A DNA stretch of 64,000 nucleotides from the NCBI GenBank assembly GCA_040954595.2, contig CM082581.2, positions 11,036,001-11,100,000 of the forward strand, written 5' to 3'. This DNA is from Balanoglossus misakiensis (taxonomy: Eukaryota > Hemichordata). The position numbers and the translations under genes were made by a program. How positions within the stretch are numbered: position 1 is the stretch's first letter; every line of letters begins with the position of its first letter. This document shows, piece by piece, positions 37,505 to 49,610 of the stretch. Under the pieces are notes generated by a model. The model made no database searches and was not told the DNA's origin. It saw only the letters and a program-made list of their open reading frames with translations.

Positions 37505-39896
37505 GATACACTACGAATTAATATTGCTGAGCGGTTTCATCACTTGTCTTATATCAAAAGATGCACACAAACCAGGTTTAGTCATATTGTGTTGGCCACC
37601 GTGCACACTCTATAGAGCAGCAGAAATATTAATCAATCACGAGCATGCACAGAATCTGATGACGCGTTTAGAGTCCATCTGTGACAGAGTTAGGTATCGG
37701 GGTGATTTCATAAAACCGATCGACTAATAATAATCGTTGTCTGTGCTGTTCCATGCCCAGCATGGGCACGATAGAATCTGCCACAGCTGTAGTGAACATT
37801 GATAACACCCATGCAGTCACGTGCTTCAAGTAAGGCCATGCCGATTCACTCACTACAAGGCGTTTCTGGCGATTTCTTGTTGTTTTTCCTAATCTCTCAA
37901 CCCCTCCCACCGTTCGTCTTTTTAAGCGGAGAGGAGCTGACTGTGACGAACGGCTCAAATTCCAGAAAAGACAATGTACCAGAGAGTGTTTGCAAAATCC
38001 GTCATATTTGATGTTTGCACATCTGACGCCAAATCCGACATGATGTCATCGATAACGGCCTCTTGGTATTACATGTATAAATTACTTTGGATAACTGGAA
38101 ACGCAATTAATTGTTTATACAAAATGTCTCTGCTCACTGCCTCTAGAGAATTACCTCGGTAATTAGTTTTCTTCGCTCGATTCTGCAAACTGTCTAATTA
38201 TCATCGTGGTTATATTACTCATCAAACCCGTCCAACTGTTCATGACTGTAGCAATCGATGCTCACACACACATGGGAGATGTATCGATTTGTTTACTCGT
38301 TAAGTAAAGCCCATAGAGCCTGGTATTCGTTCAGAGAGAGTGAAACACGTACGTTGGCAATAAATACCTGGATACCATCACGTTTTTACGACGCATGCAG
38401 ATGTGACAGTGTGTAGGTGAAAATAAATACAGCGACATTGGGTTATAATTAGAAGTGCAGAATCGATAATTCTGGAATGTATGATCGAATTTTACATATA
38501 GTATTATTGTTTCTAGGATTTTGGTCGATCATTGGAAAGACAAAGCTGATGTTTTTATGCAACAGAACACTTTTTTAGAGTTAATTAAATGATTAACTAT
38601 AACAAAGTAAACTGTCAACCCGCATATATAGTAACGACGGAATCTACAACAACTCGGCCTTGCCAATGTTTACCGTATGTCCTTTAATACAATCAGTTGA
38701 CACGTCCTTTGGAACCTAGGATTCAAGCACAACATAAAATCGAATTACTCCTCATACAACCTCCAGTGCACAGTTTACACACTGGAGAGTTGCCACATGG
38801 ACCATCGCTTTGGTTTGAAGTAGAGCGAAAGCAGCGCCCTCACTGGTGGATGCAAGACAAAGACTGATTGCCGAAAATGCAAAGGTATTTCGAACAGTAC
38901 AACTACTATCAGGCATTAAAATATTTTGAACCAATTATGAGAAATGACAATTTTTCGACTTTGCGAATTTTCAAAATTTCTTCATTTTTTGAAAAAATCA
39001 TGGGTTATAGCTCATGAAAATCATCCCAAGATGACAATTTTTCGACTTTGCGAATTTTCAAAATTTGGTCATTTATTGAAAAAATCATGGGTTATAGCTC
39101 ATGAAAATCATCCCAAGATAACAATTTTTCGACTTTGCGAATTTTATAAATTTGATCATTTTTTGAAAAAATCATGGGTTATAGCTCATGAAAATCATCC
39201 CAAAATGACAATTTTTCGACTTTGCGAATTTTCAAAATTTGTTCATTTTTTGAAAAAATCATGGGTTATAGCTCATGAAAATCATCCCAGAATGACAATT
39301 TTTCGACTTTGCGAATTTTCAAAATTTGGTCATTTTTTGAAAAAATCATGGGTTATAGCTCAAGAAAATCACCCCAGAATGACAATTTTTCGACTTTGCG
39401 AATTTTCAAAATTTGGTCATTTTTTGAAAAAATCATGGGTTATAGCTCATGAAAATCATCCCAGAATGACAATTTTTCGACTTTGCGAATTTTCAAAATT
39501 TGGTCATTTTTTGAAAAAATCATGGGTTATAGCTCATGAAAATCATCCCAGAATGACAATTTTTCGACTTTGCGAATTTTCAAAATTTGGTCATTTTTTG
39601 AAAAAATCATGGGTTATAGCTCATGAAAATCATCCCAGAATGACAATTTTTCGACTTTGCGAATTTTCAAAATTTGGTCATTTTTTGAAAAAATCATGGG
39701 TTATAGCTCATGAAAATCATCCCAAGATGACAATTTTTCGACTTTGCGAATTTTAAAAATTTGGTCATTTTTTGAAAAAATCATGGGTTATAGCTCATGA
39801 AAATCATCCCAAAATGACAATTTTTCGACTTTGCGAATTTTCAAAATTTGGTCATTTTTTGAAAAAATCATGGGTTATAGCTCATGAAAATCATCC

Positions 39897-42800
39897 CAAA
39901 ATGACAATTTTTCGACTTTTCCAAATCTCGAAATTTCGCCGATTTTTGAAAAAATCATGGGTTATAGCTCATGAAAATCATCCCAGAATGACAATTTTTC
40001 GACTTTGCGAATTTTCAAAATTTGGTCATATTTTGAAAAAATCATGGGTTATAGCTCAGGAAAATCATCAAAAATCGCCGATTTTTCGACTTTTCCAAAT
40101 CTCGAAATTTCGCCGATTTTTGAAAAAATCATGGGTTATAGCTCAGGAAAATCATCAAAAATCGCCAATTTTTCGACTTTTCCAAATCTCGAAATTTCGC
40201 CGATTTTTGAAAAAATCATGGGTTATAGCTCAGGAAAATCATCAAAAATCGCCGATTTTTCGACTTTTTCAAATCTTGAAATTTCGCCGATTTTTGAAAA
40301 AATCATTGGTTATAGCTCAGGAAAATAATCAAAAATCGCCGATTTTTCGACTTTTCCAAATCTCGAAATTTCGCCGATTTTTGAAAAAATCATGGGTTAT
40401 AGCTCAGGAAAATCATCAAAAATCGCCGATTTTTCGACTTTTCCAAATCTCGAAATTTCGCCGATTTTTAAAAAAATTATGGGTTATAGCTCAGGAAAAT
40501 CATCAAAAATCGCCGATTTTTCGACTTTTCCAAATCTCGAAATTTCGCCGATTTTTGAAAAAATCATGGGTTATAGCTCAAGAAAATCATCAAAAATCGC
40601 CGATTTTTCGACTTTTCCAAATCTCGAAATTTCGCCGATTTTTGAAAAAATCATGGGTTATAGCTCATGAAAATCATCCCAGAATGACAATTTTTCGACT
40701 TTGCGAATTTTCAAAATTTGGTCATTTTTTGAAAAAATCATGAGTTATAGCTCAGGAAAATCATCAAAAATCCCCGATTTTTCGACTTTTCCAAATCTCG
40801 AAATTTCGCCGATTTTTGAAAAAATCATGGGTTATAGCTCAGGAAAATCATCAAAAATCGCCGATTTTTCGACTTTTCCAAATCTCGAAATTTCGCCGAT
40901 TTTTGAATAAATCTTGGGTTATAGCTCAGGAAAATCATCAAAAATCGCCGATTTTTCGACTTTTCCAAATCTCGAAATTTCGCCGATTTTTGAAAAAATC
41001 ATGGGTTACAGCTCATGAAAATCATCCCAGAATGACAATTTTTCGACTTTGCGAATTTTCAAAATTTGGTCATTTTTTGAAAAAATCATGGGTTATAGCT
41101 CAGGAAAATCATCAAAAATCGCCGATTTTTCGACTTTTCCAAATCTCGAAATTTCGCCGATTTTTGAAAAAATCATGGGTTATAGCTCAGGAAAATCATC
41201 AAAAATCGCCGATTTTTCGACTTTTCCAAATCTCGAAATTTCGCCGATTTTTGAAAAAATCATGGGTTATAGCTCAAGAAAATCATCAAAAATCGCCGAT
41301 TTTTCGACTTTTCCAAATCTCGAAATTTCGCCGATTTTTGAAAAAATCATGGGTTATAGCTCATGAAAATCATCCCAGAATGACAATTTTTCGACTTTGC
41401 GAATTTTCAAAATTTGGTCATTTTTTGAAAAAATCATGGGTTATAGCTCAGGAAAATCATCAAAAATCGCCGATTTTTCGACTTTTCCAAATCTCGAAAT
41501 TTCGCCGATTTTTGAAAAAATCATGGGTTATAGCTCATGAAAATCATCCCAGAATGACAATTTTTCGACTTTGCGAATTTTCAAAATTTGGTCATTTTTT
41601 GAAAAAATCATGGGTTATAGCTCATGAAAATCATCCCAAAATGACAATTTTTCGACTTTGCGAATTTTCAAAATTTGGTAATTTTTTGAAAAAATCATGG
41701 GTTATAGCTCAGGAAAATCATCAAAAATCGCCGATTTTTCGACTTTTCCAAATCTCGAAATTTCGCCGATTTTTGAAAGAATCATGGGTTATAGCTCAGG
41801 AAAATCATCAAAAATCGCCGATTTTTCGACTTTTCCAAATCTCGAAATTTCGCCGATTTTTGAAAAAATCATGGGTTATAGCTCAGGAAAATCATTAAAA
41901 ATCGCCGATTTTTCGACTTTTCCAAATCTCGAAATTTCGCCGATTTTTGAAAAAATCATGGGTTATAGCTCATGAAAATCATCCCAGAATGACAATTTTT
42001 CGACTTTGCGAATTTTCAAAATTTGGTCATTTTTTGAAAAAATCATGGGTTATAGCTCATGAAAATCATCCCAGAATGACAATTTTTCGACTTTGCGAAT
42101 TTTCAAAATTTGGTCATTTTTTGAAAAAATCATGGGTTATAGCTCATGAAAATCATCCCAGAATGACAATTTTTCGACTTTGCGAATTTTCAAAATTTGG
42201 TCATTTTTTGAAAAAATCATGGGTTATAGCTCAGGAAAATCATCCCAGAATGACAATTTTTCGACTTTGCGAATTTTCAAAATTTGGTCATTTTTTGAAA
42301 AAATCATGGGTTATAGCTCATGAAAATCGTCCCAGAATGACAATTTTTCGACTTTGCAAATTTTCAAAATTTGGTCATTTTTTGAAAAAATCATGGGTTA
42401 CAGCTCATGAAAATCATCCTAGAATGACAATTTTTCGACTTTGCGAATTTTCAAAATTTGGTCATTTTTTGAAATAATCATGGGTTATAGCTCATGAAAA
42501 TCATCCCAGAATGACAATTTTTCGACTTTGCGAATTTTCAAAATTTGGTCATTTTTTGAAAAAATCATGGGTTATAGCTCATGAAAATCATCCCAGAATG
42601 ACAATTTTTCGACTTTGCGAATTTTCAAAATTTGGTCATTTTTTGAAAAAATCATGGGTTATAGCTCATGAAAATCATCCCAGAATGACAATTTTTCGAC
42701 TTTGCGAATTTTCAAAATTTGGTCATTTTTTGAAAAAATCATGGGTTATAGCTCATGAAAATCATCCCAGAATGACAATTTTTCGACTTTGCGAATTTTC

Positions 42801-45800
42801 AAAATTTGGTCATTTTTTGAAAAAATCATGGGTTATAGCTCATGAAAATCATCCCAGAATGACAATTTTTCGACTTTGCGAATTTTCGAAATTTGGTCAT
42901 TTTTTGAAAAAATCATGGGTTTTAGCTCATGAAAATCATCCCAGAATGACAATTTTTCGACTTTGCGAATTTTCAAAATTTGGTCATTTTTTGAAAAAGT
43001 CATGGGTTATAGCTCATGAAAATCATCCCAAAATGACAATTTTTCGACTTTGCGAATTTTCAAAATTTGGTAATTTTTTGAAAAAATCATGGGTTATAGC
43101 TCAGGAAAATCATCAAAAATCGCCGATTTTTCGACTTTTCCAAATCTCGAAATTTCGCCGATTTTTGAAAAAATCATGGGTTATAGCTCAGGAAAATCAT
43201 CAAAAATCGCCGATTTTTCGACTTTTCCAAATCTCGAAATTTCGCCGATTTTTGAAAAAATCATGGGTTATAGCTCAGGAAAATCATCAAAAATCGCCGA
43301 TTTTTCGACTTTTCCAAATCTCGAAATTTCGCCGATTTTTGAAAAAATCATGGGTTATAGCTCAGGAAAATCATCAAAAATCGCCGATTTTTCGACTTTT
43401 CCAAATCTCGAAATTTCGCCGATTTTTGAAAAAATCATGGGTTATAGCTCAAGAAAATCATCAAAAATCGCCTATTTTTCGACTTTTCCAAATCTCGAAA
43501 TTTCGCCGATTTTTGAAAAAAACATGGGTTATAGCTCATGAAAATCATCCCAGAATGACAATTTTTCGACTTTGCGAATTTTCAAAATTTGGTCATTTTT
43601 TGAAAAAATCATGGGTTATAGCTCAGGAAAATCATCAAAAATCGCCGATTTTTCGACTTTTCCAAATCTCGAAATTTCGCCGATTTTTGAAAAAATCATG
43701 GGTTATAGCTCAGGAAAATCATCAAAAATCGCCGATTTTTTGACTTTTCCAAATCTCGAAATTTCGCCGATTTTTGAATAAATCTTGGGTTATAGCTCAG
43801 GAAAATCATCAAAAATCGCCGATTTTTCGACTTTTCCAAATCTCGAAATTTCGCCGATTTTTGAAAAAATCATGGGTTATAGCTCATGAAAATCATCCCA
43901 GAATGACAATTTTTCGACTTTGCGAATTTTCAAAATTTGGTTATTTTTTGAAAAAATCATGGGTTATAGCTCAGGAAAATCATCAAAATCGCCGATTTTT
44001 CGACTTTTCCAAATCTCGAAATTTCGCCGATTTTTGAAAAAATCATGGGTTATAGCTCAAGAAAATCATCAAAAATCGCCGATTTTTCGACTTTTCCAAA
44101 TCTCGAAATTTCGCCGATTTTTGAAAAAATCATGGGTTATAGCTCATGAAAATCATCCCAGAATGACAATTTTTCGACTTTGCGAATTTTCAAAATTTGG
44201 TCATTTTTTGAAAAAATCATGGGTTATAGCTCATGAAAATCATCCCAGAATGACAATTTTTCGACTTTGCGAATTTTCAAAATTTGGTCATTTTTTGAAA
44301 AAATCATGGGTTATAGCTCATGAAAATCATCCCAGAATGACAATTTTTCGACTTTGCGAATTTTTCAAAATATGGTCATTTTTTGAAAAAATCATGGGTT
44401 ATAGCTCATGAAAATCATCCCAGAATGACAATTTTTCGACTTTGCGAATTTTCAAAATTTGGTCATTTTTTGAAAAAATCATGGGTTATAGCTCATGAAA
44501 ATCATCCCAGAATGACAATTTTTCGACTTTGCGAATTTTCAAAATTTGGTCATTTTTTGAAAAAATCATGGGTTATAGCTCAGGAAAATCATCAAAAATC
44601 GCCGATTTTTCGACGTTTCCAAATCTCGAAATTTCGCCGATTTTTGAAAAAATCATGGGTTATAGCTCAGGAAAATCATCAAAAATCGCCGATTTTTCGA
44701 CTTTTCCAAATCTCGAAATTTCGCCGATTTTGAAAAAATCATGGGTTATAGCTCAGGAAAATCATCAAAAATCGCCGATTTTTCGACTTTTCCAAATCTC
44801 GAAATTTCGCCGATTTTTGAAAAAATCATGGGTTATAGCTCATGAAAATCATCAAAGAATGACAATTTTTCGACTTTGCGAATTTTCAAAATTTGGTCAT
44901 TTTTTGAAAAAATCATGGGTTATAGCTCATGAAAATCATCCCAGAATGACAATTTTTCGACTTTGCGAATTTTCAAAATTTGGTCATTTTTTGAAAAAAT
45001 CATGGGTTATAGCTCATGAAAATCATCCCAGAATGACAATTTTTCGACTTTGCGAATTTTCAAAATTTGGTCATTTTTTGAAAAAATCATGGGTTATAGC
45101 TCATGAAAATCATCCCAGAATGACAATTTTTCGACTTTGCGAATTTTCAAAATTTGGTCATTTTTTGAAAAAATCATGGGTTATAGCTCATGAAAATCAT
45201 CCCAGAATGACAATTTTTCGACTTTGCGAATTTTTCAAAATTTGGTCATTTTTTGAAAAAATCATGGGTTATAGCTCATGAAAATCATCCCAGAATGACA
45301 ATTTTTCGACTTTGCGAATTTTCAAAATTTGGTCATTTTTTGAAAAAATCATGGGTTATAGCTCATGAAAATCATCCCAGAATGACTATTTTTCGACTTT
45401 GCGAATTTTCAAAATTTGGTCATTTTTTGAAAAAATCATGGGTTATAGCTCATGAAAATCATCCCAGAATGACAATTTTTCGACTTTGCGAATTTTCAAA
45501 ATTTGGTCATTTTTTGAAAAAATCATGGGTTATAGCTCATGAAAATCATCCCAGAATGACAATTTTTCGACTTTGCGAATTTTCAAAATTTGGTCATTTT
45601 TTGAAAAAATCATGGGTTATAGCTCAGGAAAATCATCAAAAATCGCCGATTTTTCGACTTTTCCAAATCTCGAAATTTCGCCGATTTTTGAAAGAATCAT
45701 GGGTTATAGCTCAAGAAAATCATCCCAGAATGACAATTTTTCGACTTTGCGAATTTTCAAAATTTGGTCATTTTTTGAAAAAATCATGGGTTATAGCTCA

Positions 45801-47432
45801 TGAAAATCATCAAAGAATGACAATTTTTCGACTTTGCGAATTTTCAAAATTTGGTCATTTTTTGAAAAAATCATGGGTTATAGCTCATGAAAATCATCCC
45901 AGAATGACAATTTTTCGACTTTGCGAATTTTCAAAATTTGGTCATTTTTTGAAAGAATCATGGGTTATAGCTCAGGAAAATCATCCCAGAATGACAATTT
46001 TTCGACTTTGCGAATTTTCAAAATTTGGTCATTTTTTGAAAAAATCATGGGTTATAGCTCATGAAAATCATCAAAGAATGACAATTTTTCGACTTTGCGA
46101 ATTTTCAAAATTTGGTCATTTTTTGAAAAAATCATGGGTTATAGCTCATGAAAATCATCCCAGAATGACAATTTTTCGACTTTGCGAATTTTCAAAATTT
46201 GGTCATTTTTTGAAAAAATCATGGGTTATAGCTCATGAAAATCATCCCAGAATGACAATTTTTCGACTTTGCGAATTTTCAAAATTTGGTCATTTTTTGA
46301 AAAAATCATGGGTTATAGCTCATGAAAATCATCCCAGAATGACAATTTTTCGACTTTGCGAATTTTCAAAATTTGGTCATTTTTTGAAAAAATCATGGGT
46401 TATAGCTCATGAAAATCATCCAAGAATGACAATTTTTCGACTTTGCGAATTTTTCAAAATATGGTCATTTTTTGAAAAAATCATGGGTTATAGCTCATGA
46501 AAATCATCCCAGAATGACAATTTTTCGACTTTGCGAATTTTCAAAATTTGTTCATTTTTTGAAAAAATCATGGGTTATAGCTCATGAAAATCATCCCAGA
46601 ATGACAATTTTTCGACTTTGCGAATTTTCAAAATTTGGTCATTTTTTGAAAAAATCATGGGTTATAGCTCATGAAAATCATCCCAGAATGACTATTTTTC
46701 GACTTTGCGAATTTTCAAAATTTGGTCATTTTTTGAAAAAATCATGGGTTATAGCTCATGAAAATCATCCCAGAATGACAATTTTTCGATTTTGCGAATT
46801 TTCAAAATTTGGTCATTTTTTGAAAAAATCATGGGTTATAGCTCATGAAAATCATCCCAGAATGACAATTTTTCGACTTTGCGAATTTTCAAAATTTGGT
46901 CATTTTTTGAAAAAATCATGGGTTATAGCTCAGGAAAATCATCAAAAATCGCCGATTTTTCGACTTTTCCAAATCTCGAAATTTCGCCGATTTTTGAAAG
47001 AATCATGGGTTATAGCTCAGGAAAATCATCCCAGAATGACAATTTTTCGACTTTGCGAATTTTCAAAATTTGGTCATTTTTTGAAAAAATCATGGGTTAT
47101 AGCTCATGAAAATCATCAAAGAATGACAATTTTTCGACTTTGCGAATTTTCAAAATTTGGTCATTTTTTGAAAAAATCATGGGTTATAGCTCATGAAAAT
47201 CATCCCAGAATGACAATTTTTCGACTTTGCGAATTTTCAAAATTTGGTCATTTTTTGAAAAAATCATGGGTTATAGCTCATGAAAATCATCCCAGAATGA
47301 CAATTTTTCGACTTTGCGAATTTTCAAAATTTGGTCATTTTTTGAAAAAATCATGGGTTATAGCTCAGGAAAATCATCAAAAATCGCCGATTTTTCGACT
47401 TTTCCAAATCTCGAAATTTCGCCGATTTTTGA
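39897..47432. repeat. Interspersed A and B satellite units
   Basis: In this part about 30 copies are of a second class (B), recognised by TTTTCCAAATCTCGAAATTT and TCGCCGATTTTT, and by CAGGAAAATCATCAAAA where A has CATGAAAATCATCCCAG. A and B share the central AAAAAATCATGGGTTATAGC block. B copies come singly or in runs of 2-7 between A copies. The first B-like copy (about 39897-39985) is a chimera: A-type start, B-type middle. No B unit is seen after about 47432. Confidence 0.92.
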
Positions 47433-47748
47433 AAGAATCATGGGTTATAGCTCAGGAAAATCATCCCAGAATGACAATTTTTCGACTTTGCGACTTTTCA
47501 AAATTTGGTCATTTTTTGAAAAAATCATGGGTTATAGCTCATGAAAATCATCAAAGAATGACAATTTTTCGACTTTGCGAATTTTCAAAATTTGGTCATT
47601 TTTTGAAAAAATCATGGGTTATAGCTCATGAAAATCATCCCAGAATGACAATTTTTCGACTTTGCGAATTTTCAAAATTTGGTCATTTTTTGAAAAAATC
47701 ATGGGTTATAGCTCATGAAAATCATCCCAGAATGACAATTTTTCGACT
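46879..47748. repeat. 435-bp (five-unit) higher-order repeat, two copies
   Basis: A block containing A, then B with the variant GAAAGAATC, then an A with CATCAAAGAATG, then further A units recurs exactly 435 bases later (5 x 87): the CATCAAAGAATG variant is at 47114 and 47549, and the B unit that follows each block start recurs at the same offset. A related copy lies 1306 bases to the left (from 45573), marked also by the GACTATT variant at 45381 and 46687. Confidence 0.8.
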
Positions 47749-49610
47749 TTGCGAATTTTCAAAATTTGGTCATTTTTTGAAAAAATCATGGGTTATAGCT
47801 CATGAAAATCATCCCAGAATGACAATTTTTCGACTTTGCGAATTTTCAAAATTTGGTCATTTTTTGAAAAAATCATGGGTTATAGCTCATGAAAATCATC
47901 CCAGAATGAAAATTTTTCGACTTTGCGAATTTTCAAAATTTGGTCATTTTTTGAAAAAATCATGGGTTATAGCTCATGAAAATCATCCCAGAATGACAAT
48001 TTTTCGACTTTGCGAATTTTTCAAAATTTGGTCATTTTTTGAAAAAATCATGGGTTATAGCTCATGAAAATCATCCCAGAATGACAATTTTTCGACTTTG
48101 CGAATTTTTCAAAATTTGGTCATTTTTTGAAAAAATCATGGGTTATAGCTCATGAAAATCATCCCAGAATGACAATTTTTCGACTTTGCGAATTTTCAAA
48201 ATTTGGTCATTTTTTGAAAAAATCATGGGTTATAGCTCATGAAAATCATCCCAGAATGACAATTTTTCGACTTTGCGAATTTTCAAAATTTGGTCATTTT
48301 TTGAAAAAATCATGGGTTATAGCTCATGAAAATCATCCCAGAATGACAATTTTTCGACTTTGCGAATTTTCAAAATTTGGTCATTTTTTGAAAAAATCAT
48401 GGGTTATAGCTCATGAAAATCATCCCAGAATGACAATTTTTCGACTTTGCGAATTTTTCAAAATTTGGTCATTTTTTGAAAAAATCATGGGTTATAGCTC
48501 ATGAAAATCATCCCAGAATGACAATTTTTCGACTTTGCGAATTTTTCAAAATTTGGTCATTTTTTGAAAAAATCATGGGTTATAGCTCATGAAAATCATC
48601 CCAGAATGACAATTTTTCGACTTTGCGAATTTTCAAAATTTGGTCATTTTTTGAAAAAATCATGGGTTATAGCTCATGAAAATCATCCCAGAATGACAAT
48701 TTTTCGACTTTGCGAATTTTCAAAATTTGGTCATTTTTTGAAAAAATCATGGGTTATAGCTCATGAAAATCACCCCAGAATGACAATTTTTCGACTTTGC
48801 GAATTTTCAAAATTTGGTCATTTTTTGAAAAAATCATGGGTTATAGCTCATGAAAATCATCCCAGAATGACAATTTTTCGACTTTGCGAATTTTCAAAAT
48901 TTGGTCATTTTTTGAAAAAATCATGGGTTATAGCTCATGAAAATCATCCCAGAATGACAATTTTTCGACTTTGCGAATTTTCAAAATTTGGTCATTTTTT
49001 GAAAAAATCATGGGTTATAGCTCATGAAAATCATCCCAGAATGACAATTTTTCGACTTTGCGAATTTTCAAAATTTGGTCATTTTTTGAAAAAATCATGG
49101 GTTATAGCTCATGAAAATCATCCCAGAATGACAATTTTTCGACTTTGCGAATTTTCAAAATTTGGTCATTTTTTGAAAAAATCATGGGTTATAGCTCATG
49201 AAAATCATCCCAAGAATGACAATTTTTCGACTTTGCGAATTTTCAAAATTTGGTCATTTTTTGAAAAAATCATGGGTTATAGCTCATGAAAATCATCCCA
49301 GAATGACAATTTTTCGACTTTGCGAATTTTTCAAAATATGGTCATTTTTTGAAAAAATCATGGGTTATAGCTCAGGAAAATCATCCCAGAATGACAATTT
49401 TTCGACTTTGCGAATTTTCAAAATTTGGTCATTTTTTGAAAAAATCATGGGTTATAGCTCATGAAAATCATCCAAGAATGACAATTTTTCGACTTTGCGA
49501 ATTTTCAAAATTTGGTCATTTTTTGAAAAAATCATGGGTTATAGCTCATGAAAATCATCCCAGAATGACAATTTTTCGACTTTGCGAATTTTTCAAAATA
49601 TGGTCATTTT

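Larger units (their letters stand above)
36360..38944. other. HOPX-like 3' UTR and region before the satellite array
   Basis: Contains the probable 3' UTR of the HOPX-like gene (AATAAA at 37340-37345 is the best signal) and a TG/CT microsatellite at 37411-37499. No exon is recognised. Short frames lie on both strands. Confidence 0.55.
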
